Shown here piece by piece: positions 6,703 to 7,622 of a DNA stretch of 7,622 nt. This stretch comes from Campylobacterales bacterium (lineage in GTDB: Bacteria; Campylobacterota; Campylobacteria; Campylobacterales; Arcobacteraceae), in contig JAMOPZ010000415.1 of assembly GCA_027064245.1 (NCBI GenBank), forward strand, positions 1-7,622, given 5' to 3'. Each line of letters opens with the position of its first letter. Positions within the stretch are counted from its first letter, which is position 1. The notes beneath the pieces were generated by a model. The model searched no databases and was not told where the DNA came from. It was given only the letters and a program-made list of their open reading frames with translations. Both the position numbers and the translations under genes were made by a program.

Positions 6703-6711
6703 TTAATTAAT

Positions 6712-7622
6712 TTGCACGATATTCTTCTTACAACTTTAAATGGTAGATATAGTCATACATCTATTGGGCTTCGTTATTTATATGCAAACTTAAAAGAGAT
6801 TCAAAGTAAAGCTACCATATATGAGTATGTTACAAATGAACGAATGAACGATATAGCACAAAGAATATTATCTTTTAATGCAAAAATCATAGCAATAGGT
6901 ACATATATTTGGAATGCTAGTGATGTTAGTGAACTTATACAAATCATTAAAAAAGTATCACCAAATACTATTATTATACTAGGTGGTCCAGAAGTAAGCT
7001 ATGAGCCATTTAGAGTAAATCTAAGCTGGGCTGATTATATTATTCAAGGTGAGGGTGAAGAGCAATTTTATAGTTTATGTAAAAATATATTAGATAATAA
7101 TTTACCTAAACAAAAAATATTTTATCCAAAGATGCTTGATCTATCTACTATACAATTACCCTATAAATATTATAATGATAACGATATAACAAATAGATAT
7201 ATCTATGTAGAAGCTAGTAGAGGATGTCCTTTTACTTGTGAATTTTGTCTTTCAAGTATTGATAAAAAAGTAAGAAACTTTGATCTTGACCTTTTTTTAC
7301 AAAATATGCAGATGCTTTGGGATAAAGGGGTGCGAAACTACAAATTTATAGATAGAACTTTTAATCTAAATATTGATACTTCCATAAAAATACTTGATTT
7401 CTTTTTAGAAAAGAAAGAGCAATATTTTTGCCACTTTGAGGTTGTTCCTGATCAATTTCCTCAAAAATTAAGAGATAAAATAGTACAGTTTCCAAAAGGA
7501 AGTTTACAGCTAGAAATTGGTATTCAAACACTTAAAAAAGATATAGCAAAAAATATAAAAAGAAATTTAAATATTCCTAAAATAAAAGAGAATATACTAT
7601 TTTTGGAACAAAATAGTTATGC
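6712..7622 (+). CDS. B12-binding-domain radical SAM protein, 3' end outside window
   Basis: 303 codons are visible and the gene runs off the right edge. The N-terminal 125 residues resemble a cobalamin-binding Rossmann domain: an opening HDILLTTLNGRYSHTSIGLRYL-type segment (2-23), a GTYIW strand end (63-67), LGGPEVSYEP (90-99) and GEGEEQF (113-119). The canonical DxHxxG cobalamin-ligand motif is not seen; His15 in RYSHTSIG is a possible counterpart. The radical SAM core follows, with C172, C176 and C179 forming the CxxxCxxC that binds the 4Fe-4S cluster, then a strand with KFIDRTFN (211-218) and FEVVPDQFP (242-250). LEIGIQT (267-273) is also typical of class B radical SAM enzymes. These proteins commonly carry a C-terminal DUF4080 domain, which would be outside the window. 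The substrate is unknown; methyltransferase or sulfur-insertion chemistry are possibilities, not conclusions. The gene starts with TTG and is divergent from uvrD. Confidence 0.85.
   Translation, partial: MHDILLTTLNGRYSHTSIGLRYLYANLKEIQSKATIYEYVTNERMNDIAQRILSFNAKIIAIGTYIWNASDVSELIQIIKKVSPNTIIILGGPEVSYEPFRVNLSWADYIIQGEGEEQFYSLCKNILDNNLPKQKIFYPKMLDLSTIQLPYKYYNDNDITNRYIYVEASRGCPFTCEFCLSSIDKKVRNFDLDLFLQNMQMLWDKGVRNYKFIDRTFNLNIDTSIKILDFFLEKKEQYFCHFEVVPDQFPQKLRDKIVQFPKGSLQLEIGIQTLKKDIAKNIKRNLNIPKIKENILFLEQNSY

Larger units (their letters stand above)
6649..6711. promoter_or_regulatory. Divergent intergenic promoter region
   Basis: This 63-bp gap separates uvrD (leftward) from the radical SAM gene (rightward). 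It is nearly all A/T. Two copies of the palindrome TTAATTAA (6663-6670 and 6703-6710) flank the centre, where the leftward extended -10 lies. Rightward -10-like hexamers such as TATTAT (6671-6676) are present, but I cannot choose between them. Because the gap is so short, the two promoters must overlap or share DNA, so the two transcripts may compete. No terminator hairpin or RNA gene is seen. Confidence 0.5.

Noticed and set aside
1..7622. CRISPR array, tRNA or rRNA gene, insertion sequence, or toxin-antitoxin or defence cassette
   Set aside because: No spaced direct repeats, cloverleaf-like sequence, transposase motifs or paired small genes were seen; coding density is close to complete with housekeeping genes.

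Overview
The window looks like chromosomal DNA of a very AT-rich member of the Campylobacterota (formerly Epsilonproteobacteria). The basis is the low-GC composition, the sigma70-type promoters with an extended -10 (TGnTATAAT) and no clear -35, and the thrB - ylxR - infB gene order, which I recall from Campylobacter. An Arcobacter-like genome would fit, but I cannot fix the genus from sequence alone.

From position 6648 down to 1, every gene is on the minus strand in one tightly packed row: a UvrD/Rep-type helicase, truB (tRNA pseudouridine 55 synthase), ispE (MEP-pathway kinase), a single-domain AAA+ ATPase of unknown role, thrB (homoserine kinase), a YlxR/DUF448 RNA-binding protein, and the first 40 codons of infB (translation initiation factor IF-2), which runs off the left edge. 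Junctions are 3 nt (uvrD/truB), a 4-nt ATGA overlap (truB/ispE), a direct TAG-ATG abutment (ispE/AAA), 41 nt with a promoter (AAA/thrB), 16 nt (thrB/ylxR) and an 11-nt overlap (ylxR/infB). I see no factor-independent terminator. The layout suggests one operon starting before uvrD and a second promoter before thrB that feeds thrB-ylxR-infB.

A 63-bp AT-rich divergent gap (6649-6711) separates uvrD from a plus-strand gene that runs off the right edge. That gene is a B12-binding-domain radical SAM protein with a TTG start and a complete CxxxCxxC iron-sulfur motif.

Functionally this is mostly housekeeping: DNA repair, tRNA modification, isoprenoid and threonine synthesis, and translation initiation. 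I found no mobile element, CRISPR array, RNA gene or obvious defence system. The two proteins of unknown role are the AAA+ ATPase, whose N-terminal half holds what looks like a duplicated helical domain, and the radical SAM protein. They are the best candidates for anything undescribed.
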